Source of the DNA: Membranipora membranacea
Taxonomy: Eukaryota; Bryozoa; Gymnolaemata; Cheilostomatida; Membraniporidae
Length of the DNA: 64,000 bases
Direction: 5' to 3'
NCBI GenBank assembly: GCA_914767715.1
Contig: OU612067.1
Location: 26,200,162 to 26,264,161, forward strand
Part shown: positions 13,401 to 21,201 of the stretch, piece after piece
How the letters are laid out: the number at the start of each line of letters is the position of its first letter
Numbering within the stretch: position 1 is the first letter of the stretch
Notes under the pieces: generated by a model
Seen by the model: only the letters and a program-made list of their open reading frames with translations
Told to the model about the DNA's origin: nothing
Database searches by the model: none
Program-made: the position numbers and the translations under genes

Positions 13401-13764
13401 ACTTTGGCAACCTTGATCTTGCCGATTTTGCACATACTAATGCTAACTAGCTCTCAAACTCTTCCCGTTTGCTTTAGTGGCATTGCATTATCAATAACAG
13501 CCCCTTGTGTGGAAGGGTTGATAACTGTATGCCACCACCATGATCTAGAGAGACTCCAGAACTTTTCTGCATAATTGCTGATACATGATATAACGTAACA
13601 TTGATCTCTTCTTTAGTGATGCTAAGAAGCTGGTGTGTGTCGCATCAGGCAGAGAGATGAATGAATACCAGTTCTGGATGTGCTCTCGATGTAAACACTG
13701 TGCTTACGAGAAGGAGATCGCCACCCACAAAGCTTGTCCTCTCTGCCATACTGCCATAAACTAG
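1424..13764 (+). CDS. WDR35: WDR35 / IFT121, intraflagellar transport complex A subunit (3' 21 exons)
   Basis: Exons: 1424-1504, 2032-2197, 2496-2635, 3132-3257, 3594-3686, 4156-4248, 4548-4744, 5061-5184, 5475-5584, 6326-6536, 6954-7082, 7419-7625, 7980-8065, 9267-9413, 9784-9979, 10201-10413, 10680-10826, 11177-11396, 11851-11980, 13304-13360, 13617-13764 (TAG). All introns are GT-AG and the phases join into one 1006-residue frame. The product aligns end to end with animal WDR35 from about residue 170: beta-propeller blocks ([68 protein letters not shown]), then the alpha-solenoid ([35 protein letters not shown]), and a C-terminal zinc-ribbon-like end (CSRCKHC...CPLCH). IFT-A drives retrograde transport and entry of membrane proteins into cilia. 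The N-terminal WD repeats lie outside the window. Introns carry a 377-bp and a 976-bp transposon. Confidence 0.96.
1640..1733. repeat. AT-rich degenerate tandem repeat in WDR35 intron
   Basis: Repeated variants of TTTTAATAAAAG occur about six times between the first two visible WDR35 exons. It is low-complexity sequence with no sign of function. Confidence 0.6.
4836..4858. repeat. Tiny hairpin, CCAAGGAGT type
   Basis: CCAAGGAGT (4836-4844) faces ACTCATTGG (4850-4858) across 5 bases, with one mismatch in 9. It lies in a WDR35 intron and resembles hairpins at 10057, 15655 and 49256. Confidence 0.4.
5704..6080. mobile_element. TTAA-flanked MITE with 17-bp perfect inverted ends
   Basis: A 377-bp element in the WDR35 intron between exons 5475-5584 and 6326-6536. 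Its left end AGGGCAACCAAGGTTTC is matched exactly as the reverse complement at the right end (GAAACCTTGG...CCCT). It is flanked by TTAA at 5700-5703 and 6081-6084. TTAA duplication is characteristic of piggyBac-superfamily elements. No coding capacity is seen, so it would be non-autonomous. Assignment to piggyBac is inference from the TSD. Confidence 0.75.
10057..10090. repeat. Tiny hairpin CAGGGAGTTT/AAACTCCCTG
   Basis: Perfect 10-bp arms at 10057-10066 and 10081-10090 around a 14-base loop, in a WDR35 intron. CTTTGAA lies to the left and CTTTGGA to the right, possibly a decayed short duplication. Same motif type as at 4836, 15655 and 49256. Confidence 0.5.
12166..13141. mobile_element. Foldback transposon, TTAA TSD, copy 1 (one arm shortened)
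   Basis: A 976-bp element in the WDR35 intron between exons 11851-11980 and 13304-13360. It begins GGTAATGTCAAAGACCGATC and ends with the reverse complement, flanked by TTAA at 12162-12165 and 13142-13145. The halves form a long hairpin whose inner arms around GGTGCACACAGGAAATGCC meet near 12,847. The right arm lacks about 390 bases found in the left arm, since sequence from the hairpin tip jumps to the distal arm near 12,950. It is homologous to 43316-44701. ORFs inside are palindromic shadows. Confidence 0.85.
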
Positions 13765-14177
13765 GATATTCTATCAAGTAAATCACTAGCGGGGAAATAC
13801 TCAACTAGGGCTAGATGTGCTCAAGGGAAAACTAAGGGAAAACCTGCAGTCGACGGCTCACAGGAAGCTAGACTAGATAAGGTTATAAGGAAGTGTAAAG
13901 CAATGAAGGCAGGGAAGTATGTGGACAACATGTGAGGTGATCTCAACGCAGCTGTTATGTTTTGTGTCCTATACTGTTATCATCATCCCTTGACCTGTTG
14001 GTTAACTTTTACTAGTGTTTTACTCGATGTATCCCAGTCACTTGTGCACAGTATATGGTTAAATAAGCTGAAGATGACCAGAGTTTATGTTCTCTACATT
14101 CCGTCCAGTCCTCTGAAGCAATCAGAATATTTCAGTTATAACTATCACTTCTCTTTTATTTTCTCCTTTTCTTCCTA

Positions 14178-14232
14178 AATAAAGTCACCATTAGTCTGAG
14201 TCTTTTGATGTTGTAGCTAAGTGAAGTTTATT
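14178..14232. terminator. Facing poly(A) signals of WDR35 (+) and the acetyltransferase (-)
   Basis: AATAAA on the plus strand at 14178-14183 lies about 410 bases after the WDR35 stop. TTTATT at 14227-14232 is AATAAA for the minus-strand acetyltransferase, about 300 bases after its stop. The two signals point past each other with 43 bases between them, so the 3' UTRs probably overlap. Confidence 0.55.
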
Positions 14233-14535
14233 GAGTAATGATGTGACAGGTTTGATATGAAAGGCAGCTTGCACAACAGAATACAACAGCAAGTTGTAAA
14301 AAGGGAGTATCATAGATGAGCATGTGTTCTGCATCTATTAAATTTGCAAAAGCATATTGTGAAGCTCGAGTTACTGGTTTATACACCCAAATGAGATGGA
14401 AGACAATATTTCATATTATTAGCAGTTAAAATGGGTCCTTAGAGTTCATTGGATTGACACTATGTCAATTAAACAGACAGGGCTAATTGGGGGAGAAAGA
14501 GGCAAATACAGAACTTCAGACTTGTATGAGTTTCT

Positions 14536-15003
14536 CTAAAATTTGTCCGCAGTTAGACGGTACTGAGTCCACGTTTCAGTCACTGTCATATTGACAGCAC
14601 CGCAGTCTTCCCAGAATGCATTGTACAATTTCCATTCTGTGTTTGACAGTAGTTCTATATATGCAGAGCCTTCTTGTTTAGCGACTTCAATCACTTTTTT
14701 GAGCAGTGTTAGTTTGTTACCAGGGTTTTGATCAGCCGTTACGTAAAAGTCTCGGAGGTGTAGAAACTTTCCTTGCCCTGGGGAGAATACCATATGATAG
14801 AGTGCGTATCCAATAAGTTTACCGTCAGCCTCATAGACCAAACAGTGGAACTTAGGAGGTTTTGACTCAAAGTAATCTCTCTTCAGTTGCTCAGCTGTGA
14901 CTATATTTTGTGGACTGATCTTTAGATACTCTGCGTTTTCAGAAATTAGTCCTACAAAGCTCTCAACATCTCCACATGTCAGCTCACGGATTGAAGTAGC
15001 CAT
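14536..15003 (-). CDS. Diamine/thialysine acetyltransferase-like GNAT protein (atypical), copy A
   Basis: Intronless ORF of 155 residues with ATG at 15003. It follows the SSAT (SAT1/SAT2) family: N-terminal IRELTCGDVESFVGLI, AEYLK, the K-R-D block, FHCLVYEADGKLIGYALY (strand pair before the active cleft), LRDFYV, then the helix LLKKVIEVA and C-terminal FWEDCGA. SSAT enzymes acetylate polyamines or thialysine with acetyl-CoA in the cytosol. Two hallmarks are missing. The RGxGxG acetyl-CoA loop after DFYV is replaced by QNPGNK, and the catalytic Tyr of the FY pair is Trp131. The Glu before DFYV is Arg84. It may therefore have altered or no acetyltransferase activity. It is head-to-head with copy B, 1.2 kb apart. 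Confidence 0.85.
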   Translation of the reverse strand: MATSIRELTCGDVESFVGLISENAEYLKISPQNIVTAEQLKRDYFESKPPKFHCLVYEADGKLIGYALYHMVFSPGQGKFLHLRDFYVTADQNPGNKLTLLKKVIEVAKQEGSAYIELLSNTEWKLYNAFWEDCGAVNMTVTETWTQYRLTADKF

Positions 15004-16233
15004 TTTTAGAGCGGACTAGATAGATGCGAGACAGTAAGCTGCAGAAAAAAGATATGTGCAAATTCAAAAATTCCACACTCGTGAATTGGGCAGAAAGAAA
15101 ATAACAAAAAGTTTGACAATTGTGAAAGCTGCTATATGATACATTGTGCTTTTCTGCACCCCAAACTGCTCTACAACTCGAATCTTAAGCTCTCAGCTGC
15201 AAGATTGCTGTGTATATATGTACACTTACCCTCACACGCTTCCTGCTAGTTAAATTTTATTGGGGCCCCCCACATGCAGAGTTATGTGTACTGATTAAGT
15301 TGTGGGTGTCCTCAAAATGATGGATACAAACCCCAGTCTGTGGTATATTATTGGGCAGCTTTCAATTTATTGCATCGTTAGCTTTCTATGCATGAGTGCA
15401 CTCACCTCATTCAATACAACTACTTAGTGACCTTTCATTTGGATTTAATCTCTTTTTCATCGCCATAAAATCGGTCTCATCAAAATTAGGATAATGGCTT
15501 GCATTTGTGGGCCTGTCTAGCTACACAAGGATGCCTTCACCACACCAGCCCAGCTAAAACCACTGACATTGGAGTGCGCTAGATAGAGCATAGAGGGTAG
15601 GCATAATTGTTCGGAAATCATATTACCGAGATCTTTGAGCTGGTGGGACAGTGACACCAAGGAGTAACTCCTTGGTGACACCAAAAGCAACAGTTCGCAG
15701 GATAACTTCAATAAAATTTACACAGATTGAGAAATCTGACTTAGTATAGGGGTGACTTACAAAACAATTATGAATAGTGTTGAAAAAAGATCTATCATAA
15801 ATTTTCGTGTCAGTATATTCAAAACTTGTCAACAGCAAGATGTAGACTGTATTGAAGCACCATCTCATATATTGTGGTGTGAACAGCCCCACTGATATTA
15901 TGCTATAATGTGGTCATAGAATTGAAACAAAACAACATTGTATTCAATTTTTACTACAGTTATGTTGAAATAGTGTGGTCAAACAGTGTTATGATTTCAA
16001 TGAACTTTTAATCCTCTTTTCATTCATCACTGCATCTTTGTCTCGTCGGTGGTTTTATAGCCCAGCCCAGTCGATGCTACCCTCATACCAAAGATAATAA
16101 ATATTAGTCATTAGCGTTATTAGCCAATCGACAAGTTTCAGGTCTGCTAGTGCTAGTATACTAGTTCTACAAATTTCTAGTGCGTAGCGTGCAAGTGAGA
16201 TCATTATAACCGACCCAACCTAGCTCAGCCACA
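15004..16233. other. Bidirectional intergenic region between the two acetyltransferase genes
   Basis: 1,230 bases between two divergent ATGs, so it should hold both promoters. It contains a small hairpin at 15655-15677. No obvious TATA box at a suitable distance and no further gene was recognised. Confidence 0.5.
15655..15677. repeat. Tiny perfect hairpin CACCAAGGAGT/ACTCCTTGGTG
   Basis: Perfect 11-bp arms around one base, 15655-15665 and 15667-15677. The direct repeat GTGACACC occurs at 15651-15658 and again starting one base after the AAGGAGTAACTCCTT core, so the core may be an insertion with an 8-bp duplication. The alternative is a simple palindrome with chance flanks. Confidence 0.5.
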
Positions 16234-16716
16234 ATGAGCGCTGGATACATAATTAGAGAACTGAGGGAAAGTGATCTGCCATCTTTAGTACAGCTGATAA
16301 CTGACAATGCAAAGTATCTCAAACTTAAATCGCCAACTGTCTCTACGGAAAGTCAACTAAAGCGCGATCTTCTCGACCCGGCTAAGCCTAGTTTCCATGT
16401 ACTAGTCTGCGAGGCTGAAGGTGCTCTAGTTGGCTATACTCTCTACATGTATGGATATTCTACCTGGGACGGGAGAACCATGTACCCTAAGGAGTTTTAT
16501 GTTGCTGCGGAGCATAAAGAGAAGCTTCGCCCGATGCTGCTGCGCAGACTTATGCAGATTGCTGATGAGAAGAACTGTGGGAGAACAGATTGGTTATCTC
16601 AAACCGACTGGACTGAGAACAATGAGTTCTGGATAAACTCCGGAGGATTTGATAACACTGATCGAGAGAGCTGGCATCAGTATAGACTGAATGCTGACAA
16701 ATTTCCACAAAACTGA
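16234..16716 (+). CDS. Diamine/thialysine acetyltransferase-like GNAT protein (atypical), copy B
   Basis: Intronless ORF of 160 residues, ATG at 16234, TGA at 16714. It is a clear paralogue of the minus-strand copy: IIRELRESDLPSLVQLI, AKYLK, SQLKRDLLD, FHVLVCEAEGALVGYTLY, KEFYV, LLRRLMQIADE, EFWINSGG, and a shared C-terminal QYRL.ADKF. Like copy A it lacks the RGxGxG acetyl-CoA loop (EHKEKLRP stands there) and has Trp133 where SSAT has its catalytic Tyr. The Glu of the LED motif is Lys. The two genes share these changes, which suggests the loss predates the duplication. Function beyond the GNAT fold is not predictable. Confidence 0.85.
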   Translation: MSAGYIIRELRESDLPSLVQLITDNAKYLKLKSPTVSTESQLKRDLLDPAKPSFHVLVCEAEGALVGYTLYMYGYSTWDGRTMYPKEFYVAAEHKEKLRPMLLRRLMQIADEKNCGRTDWLSQTDWTENNEFWINSGGFDNTDRESWHQYRLNADKFPQN

Positions 16717-16792
16717 TCTATCAACTCCTAACACAAATTATAGATGTAAGTCTGCCGAAAAGATGCTGGAATCACTCTTATGGGGTTACATA

Positions 16793-16848
16793 GTCTGAGC
16801 CCCCCAGACTTTGCCCCCCCCCCCGTCTCACGGCCCCCCGAATTGAAT
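16793..16848 (+). repeat. Solo end of the C-rich TA-flanked repeat family
   Basis: After TA at 16791-16792 the sequence reads GTCTGAGCCCCCCAGACTTT followed by a C run and GTCTCACGGCCCCCC. It matches ends at 34129, 37431 and (reverse) 42641. No partner end was found nearby, so this is a truncated or decayed copy. Confidence 0.6.
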
Positions 16849-17250
16849 ATGGAATATTTTGTACAAGTAGGCTGGCTGGCTGGTTATGACTTAGACCAAC
16901 TATGTTGTTGATATTGTGAGATTTTCAGGATTATAGAAATCTCAACCTCAAAAAATCCTTCGTAATAAGCTAAGTCTATTGTGAAAGTAGTACCTGACAT
17001 CTTTTGTTTGTTAATGCCCAACCTATGGCTCATGAGCCCCAAAGGCTCATTTGAAAATATTGGTGGCTCATTTGCTTGTTTGGCAATTTCGCACTTTGCA
17101 CTGCCAGAACTGAAATGTGTGTCATCATCCACCATCAATAAAACATCAATATAGTATCTTTATCATTTGACCTATACTCTCAATTCATAAAAAAACAAAT
17201 TCAGGTCAAAATTAAATGATGTGCACACAAGCACCTACTAGTGGCAGCTT

Positions 17251-17352
17251 AGATCAAGTTTGATCCAGTTTGCCCGCATTGGAATTGCCCCCCTCTACTG
17301 ACACGCACTACATGGCAATTCCAATGCGGGCAAAATGGATCGAACTTGATCT
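17251..17352. repeat. 39-bp inverted repeat hairpin
   Basis: Arms 17251-17289 and 17314-17352 are reverse complements with two mismatches in 39 (AGATCAAGTT... and ...AACTTGATCT), around a 24-base loop. TAGTGG occurs on both sides (from 17239 and from 17352). It is either a very small MITE or a transcribed hairpin. Confidence 0.7.
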
Positions 17353-17922
17353 AGTGGTGGTCATTGCAGAGACGCTGCCAGACTTCAGTAAAATTTTGCC
17401 TGAGAAGCAGGTCCAGGGGTCACATCACAGTGAATTAAATGCGATTTTTCCCCCAGATTAGGGCTTAGCATTGCAATAAATATTTTTTCCCTTTGGCATC
17501 ACATTTTGAAACGAAACCGAATTGAGACTTATTCCCAATTTCTTGGATATTGAAGTTAACGTCCATTAGTATAAAAGCATTGTTCAATGAATTTCAAGTG
17601 ACTTGCACCAGGGAGTTTAGGATATTTGCACAGTATGAGCAGAATACGATTTTGGTATTGGCACAGCCCTAAAATCAAGAAAAATCCAAAATTAGTTTTA
17701 CGAGATGTTTTCCATAGTTCCAAAAGTGGGAAGATTTGGTCAAAAGTTGGTGTGCTTAGCTGAAGCAGGACTGGAGATAATTGGAAGAAAAAATCATATA
17801 TGTTAATCATTGCAGTGATAGCCATTTAATTCATTGTGATTGAATAATAATTATCATAAAAGACAAATTTGTGTTCGAAATTTTTTATTCAAAATCTCTC
17901 TCACTAATTGTTCACCTCTCCT

Positions 17923-18088
17923 GAGCTGATCACCACCCCTGATCTGATCACCACCCCTGTCTTGCGCCCTCCCGTACCCACGCCAAGCCAGGCTCTTTTA
18001 TCATTTGATATTGGCTTTTTGCATAAAAAAGGTTGGGCACAAAAAAGGTTGGGCACCCATAAGGTTGGGCACAAAAAAGGTTGGGCAC
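17923..18088. repeat. Two short tandem arrays
   Basis: 17923-17958 is an 18-bp unit (GAGCTGATCACCACCCCT) present twice. 18025-18088 is a 16-bp unit (AAAAAAGGTTGGGCAC) present four times with one variant. The repeat-encoded peptide in the overlapping ORFs is an artefact of the array. Confidence 0.8.
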
Positions 18089-19132
18089 CGCACCAGGGAT
18101 GTTTTGAGTTTCAGGTTATGGCCCGCAGTCTACTGTAGGTCAAGGGCTGTGTGTCAGATGCAAAAGTTTCTTAGGCACCATAAAAAATGAGATACGTTGC
18201 TAAATTTTTATTATATTATTTGATTCGTCCGGATGAGAAGCATGGCCACATTGTGGTTGTGCCTGTAGACTGACATTGTTATAATTGTCAGATCATATAC
18301 AATGCAATAAATTTTCTACTATTATTTCTTACGCAGGACGAAGATGGCCCTAACAGAAATCTACAACCAGTCAGTCGTACAGTTAAGTCTCAGCCTACTG
18401 TAAACTTTGTCATTGAACAGTCCATCAAATGGTAAAACATCATAATGTAGATTATCATACGATATTGAAATGTTGTTTGATTTGACCTATTATAGGGTCA
18501 AATCCAAATGTGTATAAATACATTGTAATATAGTGTTACCATACTGGCGGAAATTTCTCTATTTTGGTTAATTGCGATAAATTTTGCTTGCAATTACTGA
18601 TAGGCTCCTTGCCAAACATCTCCGTGGTTTTCAGTAGAATAATATATACGGAATCAGCCACAAATCATTACCACACTAGTAATAATATCTCACATCGATG
18701 GTACTGCAATGGCTGCATGCCAACATAATCATAGTACCTGATGAATTGAATTTATTTCATCAATATAATATATTATATTCTTGCCCTGGTGGTAAATTAA
18801 CCCTCAGACCACAGCTAAAAAATTCAACAGTTGGAGTTATATACAGAGTCCCCCCCCCCAATCAAAATTTAACCGCAATGATTGCCTTTTCAAGCTTGTT
18901 TTCTAACAATCTGTCAGCAGATGTTGTGAATGATAGATGGGACGACAAGTACATGTATTTATGCAAAGTGAAGGGATGGAGATGGCTGACAACTCCTCAA
19001 TTGCTTGAGATACTTTTTTGCTATGACTGTATACTGCCTAGAGACAGTTTTTACCATGAGCAACCTACTTCCATTTTTACAAGTATGTGCATGGAGAAAA
19101 AAATTTACCAAGAAGTGCCGGTAATACAGGAC

Positions 19133-19793
19133 CCTTGAAATCCAATCTGGAATAGCATAATTAGCTTTATTTTGCCAAACAAAGGGCTTGCAAAAAAGCC
19201 AGTCCCTAGTAGTATTTCTAGAAATGCCCAAAATCATGAACGCTGAAGGCATACTGACTCTCGTGATCTGACTGGGCATGTAGATCACTGATAAACTAGG
19301 CTATCATTACCACAAAGCAGGTGTCGTAAGGCTAAGTATGCATCATGCGTGACTTGAATTTGCGCATGTGCAAGAACAATGAGTTTAGTTTGGGTTCTGA
19401 TTGCAACTTTGGAAAGGGGAAATGGGATATCCCCTGCATAAACTGTCAATCAAAATCAACTAATAATGACAAGAGAGGATAACTATTAATAACAAATCCA
19501 CACCCTTTGGGGAGTATGTCACCAGAGCAGGTAGCCAATCAGATGGCCTCGGAATTCCGAGACTCAATTTTGCAGAGATCAGCTCATGCCCAGAGCTGAG
19601 CATGCGCAGAATGCGCTGAAGGCATTTTCTTACCATTTGCAGTTTTGTAAACAAGGCAATTTCCCAGGCTACATTCTGCATGCTAGTGGGGACAGCCATT
19701 TGGAGCATTGTCAGATCAGCCTCTGTGTTGAGTGTTTTAATTGGATAGGGTTATGCTATTATTTCCATTCTATGAGAAGAGTTTAATTCTGTG
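19133..19793. mobile_element. 8-bp-TSD non-autonomous DNA transposon, long copy
   Basis: 661 bp, starting CCTTGAAATCC and ending AATTCTGTG, flanked by TACAGGAC (19125-19132) and TACGGGAC (19794-19801), 7 of 8 identical. Both ends match the 287-bp copy at 59879-60165: the left about 125 bp and the right about 175 bp. That copy lacks the middle about 360 bp. Sub-terminal inverted repeats CCAGTCCCTAGTAG / CATGCTAGTGGGGACAG lie inside. The 8-bp TSD and CA...TG ends of the family suggest hAT. Confidence 0.75.
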
Positions 19794-20346
19794 TACGGGA
19801 CATTGGAATGTGGCAATGCTGGCACTTGCAGAAATTTATCAGGGTATGGTTGCAGACAGTGATTGATTGAACAGGTGCAGTCGGGACAGAAGATGTAATG
19901 TATTATAACAATTGTGTACCCTCTGTTGTGGTGGAGTGATATTATTCAAGGTTCAGGTATTGAGTATTGAGTCATTCGGGCCTGAAAACCTTTACCTAGC
20001 CATTTGAAGAACAGGATGAAAGCAAAAATTGAGTGATTTCTGACTGTTATTCAATCAAATGAATAGTCTAGTATTGGGTACCCTTCATTGATTGCACCAA
20101 AGACGAGTAAGATGACGTCCCGGGTTTCATGCATAAATTATATTCCATATTCTGAATCATATTTAGAGTTGTTTTCCATAACAATGCAAGAAAACACAAC
20201 TCCAGTCTTCGGATTCAAAAATATATGAAATTGAGTCACTAAATGGCATAGACATAGAAATTCAATATCTTCGGTCACACTATTGCTATATTGTCAAATG
20301 TGTCAAGTCTTACCGGAAACACTTACCACACCCACATAAACACTGA

Positions 20347-20380
20347 GTGAATGCTGTTGTGAATGCTGTTGTGAATGCTT
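20347..20380. repeat. 12-bp tandem repeat
   Basis: GTGAATGCTGTT is repeated about 2.8 times. A short local array with no other feature. Confidence 0.7.
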
Positions 20381-20586
20381 CTTTCAATATTTATAAATCA
20401 CATTGTAAATATTGCACAGAGAACACATAAGCTCTTTACACATGTACTTGAACCTTGCAAGAAGGCAAGTGGATAGGGTGCTGGAGTTTAAGCAAACTAC
20501 AAAGGCCTGCAAAAATTTGCTCTGTTGCAACTTGGTTGACTTTGAGCAAGGAGTTTGAGTCCACACTTTTTCATCTACCTACTATC

Positions 20587-20665
20587 TACCCTGTCTTGAC
20601 AAGATCAGGAAACAAAGATCCCCAAGACTTGTTCCCGCACCAACTGAGCTTGTCATGACAGGTTA
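20587..20665. mobile_element. Possible older, longer relative of the 35-bp hairpin element
   Basis: The 79-bp segment starts TACCCTGTCTTGACAAG and ends CTTGTCATGACAGGTTA, so its ends match the 34-35 bp hairpins at 50838 and 62793 with 1-2 changes each. About 45 unrelated bases separate them. The adjoining 9-mers CCTACTATC and TGTTCTATC share 6 of 9 bases, including the last five, which could be a decayed TSD. Confidence 0.5.
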
Positions 20666-20724
20666 TGTTCTATCATACCCAGTATCTGTTTACCTATAAC
20701 CATCGTGGTACAGACTGGCCTTAG

Positions 20725-20766
20725 GCAGGTTGTGCAATTTTTGTGACTTGCAGTTGCACAACCTGC
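20725..20766. repeat. 13-bp perfect inverted repeat
   Basis: GCAGGTTGTGCAA (20725-20737) and TTGCACAACCTGC (20754-20766) around 16 bases. No clear flanking duplication. Confidence 0.65.
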
Positions 20767-21201
20767 TAGAGGCGTGTGCAGCCAAGCACTATCAGTTCTG
20801 ACCCATTGGCCAGGGTGGATAATTTATTCTAGAAATAAAACATCTTTGTTTTTCTGAACCCCCTAAGACACAGCATAAGTATCATTCTGGTTAACTCAAG
20901 TGCGGAACGGAAGGTTATGGTGTAGTGTAACATTTCTCTATGGTTTGCCCTTGGCAATTTTTCCACTGACAAAGTCTATAAGCAAAATACAAGCGATTTA
21001 GATCAGCTAGGGTCTGATAACTGATAACAACAAACAATCTGCTCACCAACCTTGCGACGATCAGCAGTAATAATTTTAACATCCGAACAAATTCGAAATA
21101 CCTCCAGGTATTAGAAATACAATGCGCTACCTTGCTGTGTCCGAAACTTTTTTATACAAGGGCTATGTTGCCCTGATATGTTTGTAGGTGATATAAGCAC
21201 G

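Noticed and set aside
18337-18431. Exon-like open stretch with acceptor TTACGCAG and donor TG|GTAAAA, about 32 codons
   Set aside because: No family recognised and no partner exon of matching phase found nearby; could be chance.
18698-19138. 146-codon ORF with an ATG, plus strand
   Set aside because: It contains a C run, has no recognisable motif and runs into the end of a transposon. One ORF this long is expected by chance in 64 kb.
20464-20562. tRNA-like A and B boxes (GTGGATAGGGTGCTGG and GAGTTTGAGTCC)
   Set aside because: The spacing is too long for a tRNA and no copy was found in the window, so a SINE call is not supported.
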